From Opitutaceae bacterium (GTDB lineage: Bacteria > Verrucomicrobiota > Verrucomicrobiia > Opitutales > Opitutaceae), in NCBI GenBank assembly GCA_018667915.1, contig JABIRI010000225.1, positions 1-42,531 on the forward strand: 42,531 bases of DNA, read 5' to 3'. The notes under the pieces were generated by a model, which was not told where the DNA came from, searched no databases, and saw nothing but the letters and a program-made list of their open reading frames with translations. Below, piece by piece: positions 16,974 through 25,305 of this stretch; position 1 is the stretch's first letter, and every line of letters starts with the position of its first letter. The translations under genes were made by a program, and so were the position numbers.

Positions 16974-18434
16974 TCAGGCTGTGCCTGGTCGGCTTTCGGC
17001 GACGATCAATAATTCCACTTCTTCGGAGCCGGATTTGATTTTCACCCGATCACCGGGAGCCATCAAGAGTGCACCGGAGTCAGGGGTTTCGATATGCCAT
17101 TCACCATCCTGACGGATGAGGCGAACCGGAACGGGACCCAGTCGCGCCAAGGAAGGAACCGCCGGAGCATCAGCGTTTTCATCGCCTTGTAAAACCTCCG
17201 GAAGTGCGTGCAACGAGTAGGCCGCTCCATCGACCACCAGATGGCTGGCCACCAGACCGGCCGAGGGTTGAGCAGCGGCGACATGAACGACTTTGACTCC
17301 ATCGCCGCTCTGGGTCGGTGCACTGGCAGAAACTTCCACTGTGCTTACCACGGGGACCATCGAGATATCTTCGGCGACGTCTAGGCCAGCGGCGAATTTA
17401 GCCGCACCGCGAGCCGCCGCTCCGTGCTGAAGATGCACCACCCGGCCGAAGCCGCGCGTCGCCAGCGCTTCGTCCATCCCCGGCAACATGCCAACCCGCG
17501 AACTCACCACGACGGTGACATCTTTCGGGTCAAACGAGCTATCGTTTAAGAATTTTACGGCCGCGGCGGCCCAACCTTGTTCGTGGGGGCCAAGATCACG
17601 GCGGATAGTTTCGCGCGGAAACGCCGCTTGATACACCCGGGACGAGGTCTGAATGGAATAACGGATGTCGGAGCCGTGGCTCCCATCGAGCAATTGCTCA
17701 CGCGTCTGTTCGTAGAAGAGTTGATCGAGTTCGCGTTGGGCGGTAACATCAAAAGCGGTCGCGCGCAGGAAACGGTTCCCCATCGATTTGTGCAGGCCTT
17801 GGATCAGCGGCACATATCCGAGTCGGGGCAACCGCATGTAACGGCGGCGATTCAGGCGGCCTTCAACGTCGGTGGTGAGCAAGGACATTGCGGCCGAATG
17901 AAGGTGCAAATCCATGTAAAGGATTCGCCCACCGGTAATGCCACCCATCGAGTCCGGATCGTTGAGGGAACTCGTGGAGAGCCCGCACAAACCCGCCAGC
18001 GGGATGCCCAGATCGCGGGCCATCGCGAGGATCAATCCCATCGCAGGATTATCCGAATCGGCGTCGCCGAGCAGCTGACCCGGCATAGCGAGGACCACCT
18101 TCTCGGGCTTCTCGGATTGGGCGCAGAGGTTTTCCCAGAAGGAATGCAAAAACGCATAGGCCAATTCGGAATAAGCCGGGGTGCGCGGTGGTCCTTCCAA
18201 ATCGGATGGAGACAGGGACAGATGCTCCCAAAAGACGTGACTGGCCGCCCGCGGATGCAGGCGCCATTCTTTCTCGGCCTCGCGACCAAAGACGAGTTCG
18301 GAGCCGTTCCAGGCCGCGAATGCCGGCCACGCGCCAGCCGCTTCGTTGACGACCGCCGGTCCATCCGTCGTCGGATCGACCACCGCCGCGTTAAAACCAA
18401 AATCGGAAAACTCAATTCCACATACGTGTGCCAT
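16974..18434 (-). CDS. Hsp70/actin-fold ATPase-like protein with C-terminal beta-rich (FHA-like?) extension
   Basis: GIEFSDFGFNAAVVDP (phosphate-1-like), RILYMDLHLHSAAMSLL (phosphate-2-like, degenerate), VTVVVSSRVGMLPGMDEAL...GAAARGAAKFAAG (adenosine-motif-like). Confidence 0.6.
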   Translation of the reverse strand: MAHVCGIEFSDFGFNAAVVDPTTDGPAVVNEAAGAWPAFAAWNGSELVFGREAEKEWRLHPRAASHVFWEHLSLSPSDLEGPPRTPAYSELAYAFLHSFWENLCAQSEKPEKVVLAMPGQLLGDADSDNPAMGLILAMARDLGIPLAGLCGLSTSSLNDPDSMGGITGGRILYMDLHLHSAAMSLLTTDVEGRLNRRRYMRLPRLGYVPLIQGLHKSMGNRFLRATAFDVTAQRELDQLFYEQTREQLLDGSHGSDIRYSIQTSSRVYQAAFPRETIRRDLGPHEQGWAAAAVKFLNDSSFDPKDVTVVVSSRVGMLPGMDEALATRGFGRVVHLQHGAAARGAAKFAAGLDVAEDISMVPVVSTVEVSASAPTQSGDGVKVVHVAAAQPSAGLVASHLVVDGAAYSLHALPEVLQGDENADAPAVPSLARLGPVPVRLIRQDGEWHIETPDSGALLMAPGDRVKIKSGSEEVELLIVAESRPGTA

Positions 18435-18465
18435 GATTTAAATAATAGAGGTTGAGGAGGCGGGA

Positions 18466-19350
18466 TCAGACAAACGTGCCATCGGCATCGTCTCGCGCCG
18501 GCACTTTCATGAGGTCCACAATTTTGATCCGGCAATATTCCTGAAAGTCTTGAATGAGGTGTTCTTGGCGCGACTGCAGCAGATGCATGAAGAACATCAG
18601 AATGATACTGAGCACCAGAGCGACGAGGGTCGAATTAAACGCCAATCCCAGCGAGTTGGTAACGCCGGCCAGATCGCCTTTCAGCGCCTCGTCGGCCTGC
18701 GCCAACGCATCACCAATACCGCGCACCGTGCCGATAAACCCGACGGACGGAATCGCCCAGGTGATGTAACGCACCAGCGACAGATCTGAGTCCAACTCAT
18801 CAGCCGCCGCTTGAGAGCGTTCCTGCACGGCGCCCGCCGCGTCCTGGATGGAGTGCGTCGCATTAAAACGCTGCAGCGCGGAGAGCACGAAGCCGGGCAG
18901 CAGCTTATTCGTCAGACTCCTCTCATTCTCCACCACGGTCTGAACCTCCTTCGAATAATCCAGCGCCGCCTCGGGCAAAATCCGTTGTCCGAGCTCGAGC
19001 TCGACAAATTCACGGCCGATCACTTGGCGCTCACGCCCCACCATCCAAAGTTTATAGGCCAAGAGGATCGTCGCCCAGACCATCAGGGTCAAACAGGCCT
19101 GCTGCTCGTAGTCTTTAAGGATAACGACGAAGTTACGTTGGGATTCTTCGGATTCCTCGGCTCCACGGTTTTCCAGGATGCGACGTGTGATCTCAACCTC
19201 CGCCGCTTGGGGGCGAATATATTGGCTGTAGAGCTGGCCGACACCAAGAATGGCGATCAACAAACCAACACTCTGGACGATAAAACCTTGGGTGAAAAAT
19301 CCTCGCTGGGGCAAAGAGGTCATGGGAGTTAAGAGCGCAGGGAATGACAA
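18466..19350 (-). CDS. MotA/TolQ/ExbB proton channel family protein
   Basis: Hydrophobic segments plus AIPSVGFIGTVRGIGDALAQAD...GVTNSLGLAFNSTLVALVLSIILMFF, characteristic of the MotA/TolQ/ExbB domain. Alternative start ATG 19323 (MTSLPQRG). Confidence 0.9.
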   Translation of the reverse strand: MSFPALLTPMTSLPQRGFFTQGFIVQSVGLLIAILGVGQLYSQYIRPQAAEVEITRRILENRGAEESEESQRNFVVILKDYEQQACLTLMVWATILLAYKLWMVGRERQVIGREFVELELGQRILPEAALDYSKEVQTVVENERSLTNKLLPGFVLSALQRFNATHSIQDAAGAVQERSQAAADELDSDLSLVRYITWAIPSVGFIGTVRGIGDALAQADEALKGDLAGVTNSLGLAFNSTLVALVLSIILMFFMHLLQSRQEHLIQDFQEYCRIKIVDLMKVPARDDADGTFV

Positions 19351-19478
19351 ATGTGCCGTGGAAAGTTAAAAATCTTACTGAACAATTTCCGAGGCATGCG
19401 TGTCAGACAACGAAACGCGAGTCTGCCTTGCTTCAAGCTCGCCCCTAATTAACTTCATTTTACCTCTACCGCTTTCCG

Positions 19479-20078
19479 GTGAAAAACATTCGTCGCCCGA
19501 TAATGAGAACTCCCGTCGCCGCCGCCATCCTCCTTTCCTTTGTCGTCCTGTCCGGATGCAAAGTTGCTCCTTCTAAAACAGCCAAAGGCGCCGGTATTGG
19601 CGGCGCCGCTGGTGCCCTCGGTGGAGCCATTGTAGGCAATAATACCGGATCCGGTAACGCCGCATCGGGTGCCGCCATTGGTGGTGCCGCTGGAGCGATC
19701 GTCGGTGGAGCCGTCGGACTCGTCCAAGAAATGAAGGAACGAAACGCCCAGGATCGCCTCGCTCAGGAGCGCGCCTACCAACAAGAGGTCGCCCGTAAAC
19801 GCCAGGAAGAGGCCCGCCTCAAGGAACAGCTTGACGAAGAACTCTCTATTGCACAAGGCTTTAGAATCACTGACGCCGAACTGAACGACGCTCAACGCCG
19901 GGCGGATGAGACCGCGGGCCGTCTCGCCGAACTCAAAGCTGAGCGCGAATGGGCTCTGAGTCGGAAAAAGGAACTTGATGAGACGGAAGCCAAGATCGCG
20001 GCCGAAACCGCCGAAATCGCTCGTCTCGAGGCTGAACTTGCGGAACTTCGCGGTGAAACTACGGTCAGCAATCCCTGA
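19479..20078 (+). CDS. Glycine-zipper lipoprotein with C-terminal coiled coil
   Basis: Lipobox VVLSGC; GAGIGGAAGALGGAIVGNN..GAAIGGAAGAIVGGAVG glycine zipper. GTG at 19479 or ATG at 19503. Confidence 0.75.
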   Translation: MKNIRRPIMRTPVAAAILLSFVVLSGCKVAPSKTAKGAGIGGAAGALGGAIVGNNTGSGNAASGAAIGGAAGAIVGGAVGLVQEMKERNAQDRLAQERAYQQEVARKRQEEARLKEQLDEELSIAQGFRITDAELNDAQRRADETAGRLAELKAEREWALSRKKELDETEAKIAAETAEIARLEAELAELRGETTVSNP

Positions 20079-20091
20079 CTCGCCTCTCTTC

Positions 20092-20814
20092 ATGGTCCGC
20101 TCCCCGCTTCAGCTTTCTCGTCTTTGCTTACTTGCCCTCGGCTTGCTCGTAGCAGCTGGCTGCACAAGTAACACCTACAACGTTAAGATCAACGCCATCG
20201 CCAACGATGCGAAGGAATCCGGTGAATCTTACCGCATCGTCACCAAAAATGGCGGCGACCCCCAAACCGACCTCCGCACCCGTGAAGCGGTGGACTATGT
20301 GAAAGCCGCCCTCTCGGGGCGTGGTCTTTACGAGGCGCCCAATCCCGAAAGCGCCGATATGGTGGTCGAGGTCGACTACGACGTCGAACCTCCCCGCGTC
20401 GAATTTGAATCCCGCTCTGTGCCGATCTTCGCCCGCATGGGCGGCGGCGTCCGTTCGGTCATCGTTCCCACCCGCGATTCTAACGGAAACATCCAATACC
20501 GCCGCGTGTCCGTCTTGGATCCACCCAGCCAGGAGCTGATCGGGTTCGAGGAAAAGACTATCCCGGTAACGGTTTACGAAAAATATCTTCGCGTATCTGC
20601 CCGCGAAAACGTAGCCAGCGGCGACGATGCCCCTCCCGAACAGCTCTGGAGCGTCTATGTTTCGAACGAAGCGGAAGATGATGACATCCGCAGCGCCTTA
20701 CCCGTGCTCGCCTCCGTCGTGGTCGATTATATCGGCGTCACCACCGAAAAGGATCAAGAGGTGAAGGTGAACTCCGAGACCGACGAGGTGGACTTCATTA
20801 AGCGCGGCATGTAG
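20092..20814 (+). CDS. Hypothetical lipoprotein (DUF4136-like region)
   Basis: ATG at 20092 (MVRSPLQLSRLCLLALGLLVAAGCTSN) with lipobox; ADMVVEVDYDVEPP pattern. The longer ORF from 19975 overlaps the preceding gene. Confidence 0.65.
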   Translation: MVRSPLQLSRLCLLALGLLVAAGCTSNTYNVKINAIANDAKESGESYRIVTKNGGDPQTDLRTREAVDYVKAALSGRGLYEAPNPESADMVVEVDYDVEPPRVEFESRSVPIFARMGGGVRSVIVPTRDSNGNIQYRRVSVLDPPSQELIGFEEKTIPVTVYEKYLRVSARENVASGDDAPPEQLWSVYVSNEAEDDDIRSALPVLASVVVDYIGVTTEKDQEVKVNSETDEVDFIKRGM

Positions 20815-20850
20815 GCGTTTCGCCCACCACTTCGCTCCCCAATTTCCACG

Positions 20851-20877
20851 AAACCCGGCCACTCGCCGGGTTTTTTT
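20851..20877 (+). terminator. Rho-independent terminator
   Basis: aaacccggc-cactc-gccgggttttttt stem-loop with T7 run. Confidence 0.85.
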
Positions 20878-20979
20878 GGGCCGGTATACCAGCGACTGAT
20901 GCAATAAAATGAAATTCGGGTAACAACAGGTTTGCCCCCGACGATCCGACATGCCCTGTTTTTCGCACTACCTCTTCGC

Positions 20980-22638
20980 ATGATTGGCTCCTTCTTCGAA
21001 ATCCTAGGTTCCCTGGGAATGTTCCTCTTCGGCATGAAAGTCATGTCGGAGGCCCTGCAAAAACTCTCCGGAGATCGCCTGCGCAGCCTCATGCGCACGA
21101 TGACCAGCAACCGCTTCGCCGGGGTCGCGACGGGATTCCTGGTCACCTGCATGGTCCAATCCTCGTCGGCTTCCACCGTCATGATGGTGAGCTTCGTAAA
21201 TGCGGGCCTCCTCAAGGTCGTCGAAGCGATTGGCGTGATCATGGGCGCCAACTTGGGCACGACCACGACATTCTGGATCGTAGGGTTTCTCGGGTTTAAA
21301 TTCAGCCTCTCCAAAATCGCACTTCCTATCATCGGAGTCGCGATGCCCTTCCTTTTTTCGCGAAAGTCGACCTTACGCGATACCGGTGAGTTTCTGGTCG
21401 GATTCGGTCTATTGTTTCTCGGTTTAGTCTTCTTAAAAGAGGCGGTCCCCGACATCAAAAACAACCCTGAGGCATTGGCCTTCATCCAGAGCTATACCGA
21501 CAGGGGTCTGCTTTCGATTCTCTTCTTTTTCGCCTTCGGCACCATCCTCACCGTCATTGTGCAATCCTCGTCGGTCGCGGGAGCCATAACCATCACGATG
21601 GCGGCCAAGGGCTGGATCGATTTCCCCACCGCTGCCGCGATTATTCTCGGCGAAAACGTAGGCACGACCATCACGGCCAACCTCGCCGCTCTGAGCGGAA
21701 ACTCCAACGCCAAGCGCGCCGCGCTCGCTCACTTTATCTTCAATATCATCGGCGTGATTTGGGCCGTCATCCTGTTTGTTCCCCTCACGCGCCTTGCCGA
21801 TTACATCGTGCCGGGTAACGCCATCGACCCGGCGAACATCCCCTATCACCTCGCCGCCTTCCACACCGGCTTCAACCTGTTGAATATTGCCCTGCTGATT
21901 GGTTTCGTGCCCAAGCTTGCTTCCGTGGTCGAAGGTTTGGTCAAAGATCGAAAAGCCAAGGTTTCTGATCGCGTGAAATTCGACTCCTCCGTCATTCCGC
22001 AGACCGGAGAACTCAATCTCGCCGAGGCCGAGGAAGATGTGCTCAAGATGAACCGACTGACCCGCGATTTGGTCAGCGGATTCGTCGAACTCTTCACCAA
22101 TCCTGGCGAGGATCTCGGAGACCGCGTCAAAGAGCTCAAACAGCTCGAAAAGGAGAGCGATCGTATGGCGGTCGAGACCACGGAATACCTACTGCGTTGT
22201 TCTGCTGGTCGCGTGTCCGATGCGTCCATGGCCAAGATTTCTTCCCTGCTTCGGGTCATTGCTGAACTCGAGGACATGTGCGACCGCGGCTACCGTCTGG
22301 TCCTACTCGCCGAACGACGTCACCGTAAGAAACGGGAACTCCCGCCCGAGACTCAGGAGCAGGTTCGCCAGTTCTCGGAACTCGTCCTGCGTTTTGTCGA
22401 CTTCACTTCCGATTGCCTGCGCCGCGGGGTGCAGTCGGCCGATATGGAAACCGCACACGCCTTGGAGAACCTGATCGACAAATTCCGTAAGAATTTGCGC
22501 AAGGAATCCATCCAGCGCATGCGCACCAGCGGAGATCAGGTGAAGGCTGAGATGCTCTACATCGATATCCTCAACAATATGGAAACGATCGGAGACCACT
22601 CGCTCAACGTGCTGCAGGTGCTGCGCCACGACGACTGA
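20980..22638 (+). CDS. Na/Pi cotransporter family protein with C-terminal PhoU-like domain
   Basis: GMFLFGMKVMSEALQKLSGDRLR, two QSSSA(S/V) repeats (VQSSSASTVM, VQSSSVAGA) typical of Na/Pi-cotransporters. ATG 20980 preferred over 20932. Confidence 0.9.
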   Translation: MIGSFFEILGSLGMFLFGMKVMSEALQKLSGDRLRSLMRTMTSNRFAGVATGFLVTCMVQSSSASTVMMVSFVNAGLLKVVEAIGVIMGANLGTTTTFWIVGFLGFKFSLSKIALPIIGVAMPFLFSRKSTLRDTGEFLVGFGLLFLGLVFLKEAVPDIKNNPEALAFIQSYTDRGLLSILFFFAFGTILTVIVQSSSVAGAITITMAAKGWIDFPTAAAIILGENVGTTITANLAALSGNSNAKRAALAHFIFNIIGVIWAVILFVPLTRLADYIVPGNAIDPANIPYHLAAFHTGFNLLNIALLIGFVPKLASVVEGLVKDRKAKVSDRVKFDSSVIPQTGELNLAEAEEDVLKMNRLTRDLVSGFVELFTNPGEDLGDRVKELKQLEKESDRMAVETTEYLLRCSAGRVSDASMAKISSLLRVIAELEDMCDRGYRLVLLAERRHRKKRELPPETQEQVRQFSELVLRFVDFTSDCLRRGVQSADMETAHALENLIDKFRKNLRKESIQRMRTSGDQVKAEMLYIDILNNMETIGDHSLNVLQVLRHDD

Positions 22639-22660
22639 GTTTCGGCTCCTTCTTCCCGCG

Positions 22661-23815
22661 GTGTCGTCTTCTCCCGACCTCAACGCCCTACGCGACCATT
22701 TAATCACGTGGAGTAACATCAATTCTGGGTCGCACCATGAAGCGGGCCGGTCGCAGATGGCCGGCACCTTGGCCGAGGCCATCGCGGAGCTCACACCACA
22801 CATTGAACGCATTCCCCTCGCCGATGGACGCACTGCCATCCGCGCCGAACTCCGACCTGACGCGAAAATCAAGGTGCTCTGCAGCGGCCACTACGATACG
22901 GTCTTCGAGGCCGATCACGGATTTCAGACCGCTCAAATTTCAGAGAATCCGCCGCGCCTCAACGGCCCCGGGGTCGCCGATATGAAGGGCGGCATCGTGG
23001 TGATGCTGGCAACCCTCGCCGCGTTTGAAAAATCGCCGCAGGCATCTGCCATCGGTTGGACTATTCTCCTCACCCCCGACGAAGAGATCGGTTCCCTCTA
23101 CTCGGCGGAGGTGATCGAGGCCGAGGCCACCCGGCATCAACTCGGGCTCGTATTCGAACCTGCCCGCGAATCCGGTGCCATGGTGCGATCCCGCGCGGAT
23201 ACTTCGATTTTCAAAATCGAGGTCCATGGCCGCGAGGCCCACGCGGGGCGGAACCCCGAAGAGGGCCGCAACGCCGTGACAGCCCTCGCTCAACTCTGCC
23301 TCGAAATCGACGCGCTGCCGCAATCGATTCCCGACACCTTGGTCAACGTCGGTAACTTCAACGGTGGTGGCACGGTCAACATCGTGCCCGATTTCGCCCG
23401 GGCCGAAATCAACGCCCGGGCTTCCACTCAAGCCGGAATCGACGCAATTACCGGTGCCATCAACGCCGCCGTCGCTGCGATAAACGACCGCGAGGGATTC
23501 ACCGCCCACCTCTCCGGCGGATTCAAATCTGCGCCTTTGCAGCTAACACCGGCTCGCGAGGCGCTCTTTGCCGCGCTGAGCCAATGTGCCCTCGCGCTCG
23601 GTCACCCGCCGCTCGAATGGGTGGACGTATCTGGCGGATCCGACGGCAATTTACTCCACGGCGCCGGACTTCCCGTCCTGGACGGGCTCGGCCCCATCGG
23701 CGGCGGGCTCCATTCCGATCGTGAATACATTGAGCTCCCCAGCCTCACCACCGCCGTGCATCGCACGACGCTTTTCCTCGAACGGCTTGCGGCCAACGAA
23801 ATCACGCTTCCTTAA
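22661..23815 (+). CDS. M20 family metallopeptidase
   Basis: GHYDTVF, GVADMKGG, TPDEEIGS, VHGREAHAGRNPEEGRNA motifs; GTG start. Confidence 0.9.
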   Translation: MSSSPDLNALRDHLITWSNINSGSHHEAGRSQMAGTLAEAIAELTPHIERIPLADGRTAIRAELRPDAKIKVLCSGHYDTVFEADHGFQTAQISENPPRLNGPGVADMKGGIVVMLATLAAFEKSPQASAIGWTILLTPDEEIGSLYSAEVIEAEATRHQLGLVFEPARESGAMVRSRADTSIFKIEVHGREAHAGRNPEEGRNAVTALAQLCLEIDALPQSIPDTLVNVGNFNGGGTVNIVPDFARAEINARASTQAGIDAITGAINAAVAAINDREGFTAHLSGGFKSAPLQLTPAREALFAALSQCALALGHPPLEWVDVSGGSDGNLLHGAGLPVLDGLGPIGGGLHSDREYIELPSLTTAVHRTTLFLERLAANEITLP

Positions 23816-23860
23816 CTTCTTACTTCATCCCTCCCACTTCCTCCCTAAGCTAACCCTCCT

Positions 23861-25165
23861 ATGTCTACTCCCCAAGGTCTCGGCACTAAAGCCCTCCACG
23901 CTGGTCAATCTCCAGATCCTACCACCGGTTCCCGCGCGGTGCCCCTCTACCAAACGACGAGCTACGTCTTCCGCGACGCGGAGCACGCCGCCAATCTCTT
24001 CGCCCTGAAAGAACTGGGTAACATCTACACCCGGATCATGAATCCGACCACCGATGTGCTCGAACAGCGCATGGCCGCCCTCGAAGGCGGCACCGGCGCC
24101 CTCGCCCATGCTTCCGGCCAAGCCGCCATCACCGACGCGATTCTCAACCTCGCCGGCAGTGGCGACCATATCGTATCCGTTTCCCAACTCTACGGCGGCA
24201 CCTACAATCTCTTCCACTACACCCTGCCCAAACTCGGCATCGAAGTGGACTTTGTCGACGCCGGCGATCCCGACGCTTTCACGCGCGCGTTGAAACCCAA
24301 CACCAAAGCGTTCTACGGCGAAGGCCTCGGGAACCCCGCCCTCAACATCTTCCCGATGGAAGAAGTCGGTGCCATCGCCAAAGAAGCCGGGGTGCCGCTC
24401 ATCATCGACAATACCGCCCTCTCTCCGATCCTGAATCGTCCGTTCGAATGGGGCGCCAACATCGTAGTGCACTCGACCACCAAATACCTCGGCGGTCACG
24501 GCACCTCCATCGGCGGCATCGTCGTCGACGGCGGCAATTTCGATTATGGTCAAGGCCGCTTCCCGGGCTTCACCGAACCCGACGCCTCTTACCATGGCCT
24601 CGTGCATTGGGATACGTTCAAAGCCTTCCCGCCCGCGGGTGATGCAAATATCGCCTTCATCATGAAGATGCGGTTGCAACTCCTCCGCGATATCGGCGCC
24701 TGCCAATCCCCCTTCAACGCTTGGCAAACCCTGCAAGGTATCGAGACCCTGCACCTGCGCATGCAACGCATCTGTGAGAACGCGCAGAAAGCCGCCGAAT
24801 TCCTCGCGGCCGACGATCGCGTGGCCTGGGTCAACTATCCCGGACTCGCCGACAGTCCAAACCACGCGGCCGCCAAGAAATACCTCAGCGGTGGTTTCGG
24901 TGGTCTCCTCGGTTTCGGCCTTAAGACCGGCTACGAAGGCGCGGGCAAGTTCATCGGTGGACTCTCCTTATTCTCGCACGTCGCCAACATCGGTGACGCC
25001 AAATCTCTCGCGATTCACCCGGCCAGCACGACACACAGTCAACTCACCGCCGACGAGCAAGTCGCTTCCGGCACCACGCCGGACTTCGTCCGTCTCTCCC
25101 TCGGCATCGAAGACTGGAGCGACTTACAAGCCGACATCGAAGCCGGCCTCGCCGCCGCAGGCTAA
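23861..25165 (+). CDS. metY: O-acetylhomoserine aminocarboxypropyltransferase/cysteine synthase family (PLP-dependent)
   Basis: QTTSYVFRDAEHAANLFALKELGNIYTRIMNPTTDVLE, STTKYLGGHGTSIGG, GIEDWSDLQADIEAGL. Confidence 0.9.
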   Translation: MSTPQGLGTKALHAGQSPDPTTGSRAVPLYQTTSYVFRDAEHAANLFALKELGNIYTRIMNPTTDVLEQRMAALEGGTGALAHASGQAAITDAILNLAGSGDHIVSVSQLYGGTYNLFHYTLPKLGIEVDFVDAGDPDAFTRALKPNTKAFYGEGLGNPALNIFPMEEVGAIAKEAGVPLIIDNTALSPILNRPFEWGANIVVHSTTKYLGGHGTSIGGIVVDGGNFDYGQGRFPGFTEPDASYHGLVHWDTFKAFPPAGDANIAFIMKMRLQLLRDIGACQSPFNAWQTLQGIETLHLRMQRICENAQKAAEFLAADDRVAWVNYPGLADSPNHAAAKKYLSGGFGGLLGFGLKTGYEGAGKFIGGLSLFSHVANIGDAKSLAIHPASTTHSQLTADEQVASGTTPDFVRLSLGIEDWSDLQADIEAGLAAAG

Positions 25166-25202
25166 GCCATTCGATCACCGAATCGTTTCCTGCTCGAAAA
25201 TC

Positions 25203-25232
25203 AAAGCCCTCCCGCAACGGAGGGCTTTTTTT
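25203..25232 (+). terminator. Rho-independent terminator after metY
   Basis: aaagccctcc-cgcaac-ggagggcttt followed by a T-run. Confidence 0.9.
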
Positions 25233-25305
25233 ATTTCGCCAAAGTTCCGCCGTGCCATCGACGTGTTTTCTGAGCCAATGTCACGGGCTCCCACCATCAC
25301 GCTGA

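Noticed and set aside
17577-18455. 292-aa plus-strand ORF
   Set aside because: Antisense to the Hsp70-like gene; no recognisable motif and explained by high-GC frame openness.
14880-19350. Canonical Zorya anti-phage system
   Set aside because: MotA-like and single-TM Asp partners are reminiscent of ZorA/ZorB, but no ZorD helicase or ZorC-like gene is seen, no peptidoglycan-binding OmpA domain is apparent in the partners, and no other defence genes are nearby.
23816-23860. SAM riboswitch upstream of metY
   Set aside because: Only 45 bp of pyrimidine-rich sequence; too short and no matching consensus seen.
23825-24865. 346-aa minus-strand ORF
   Set aside because: Antisense shadow of metY; the plus-strand protein has strong family motifs, while this ORF has none.
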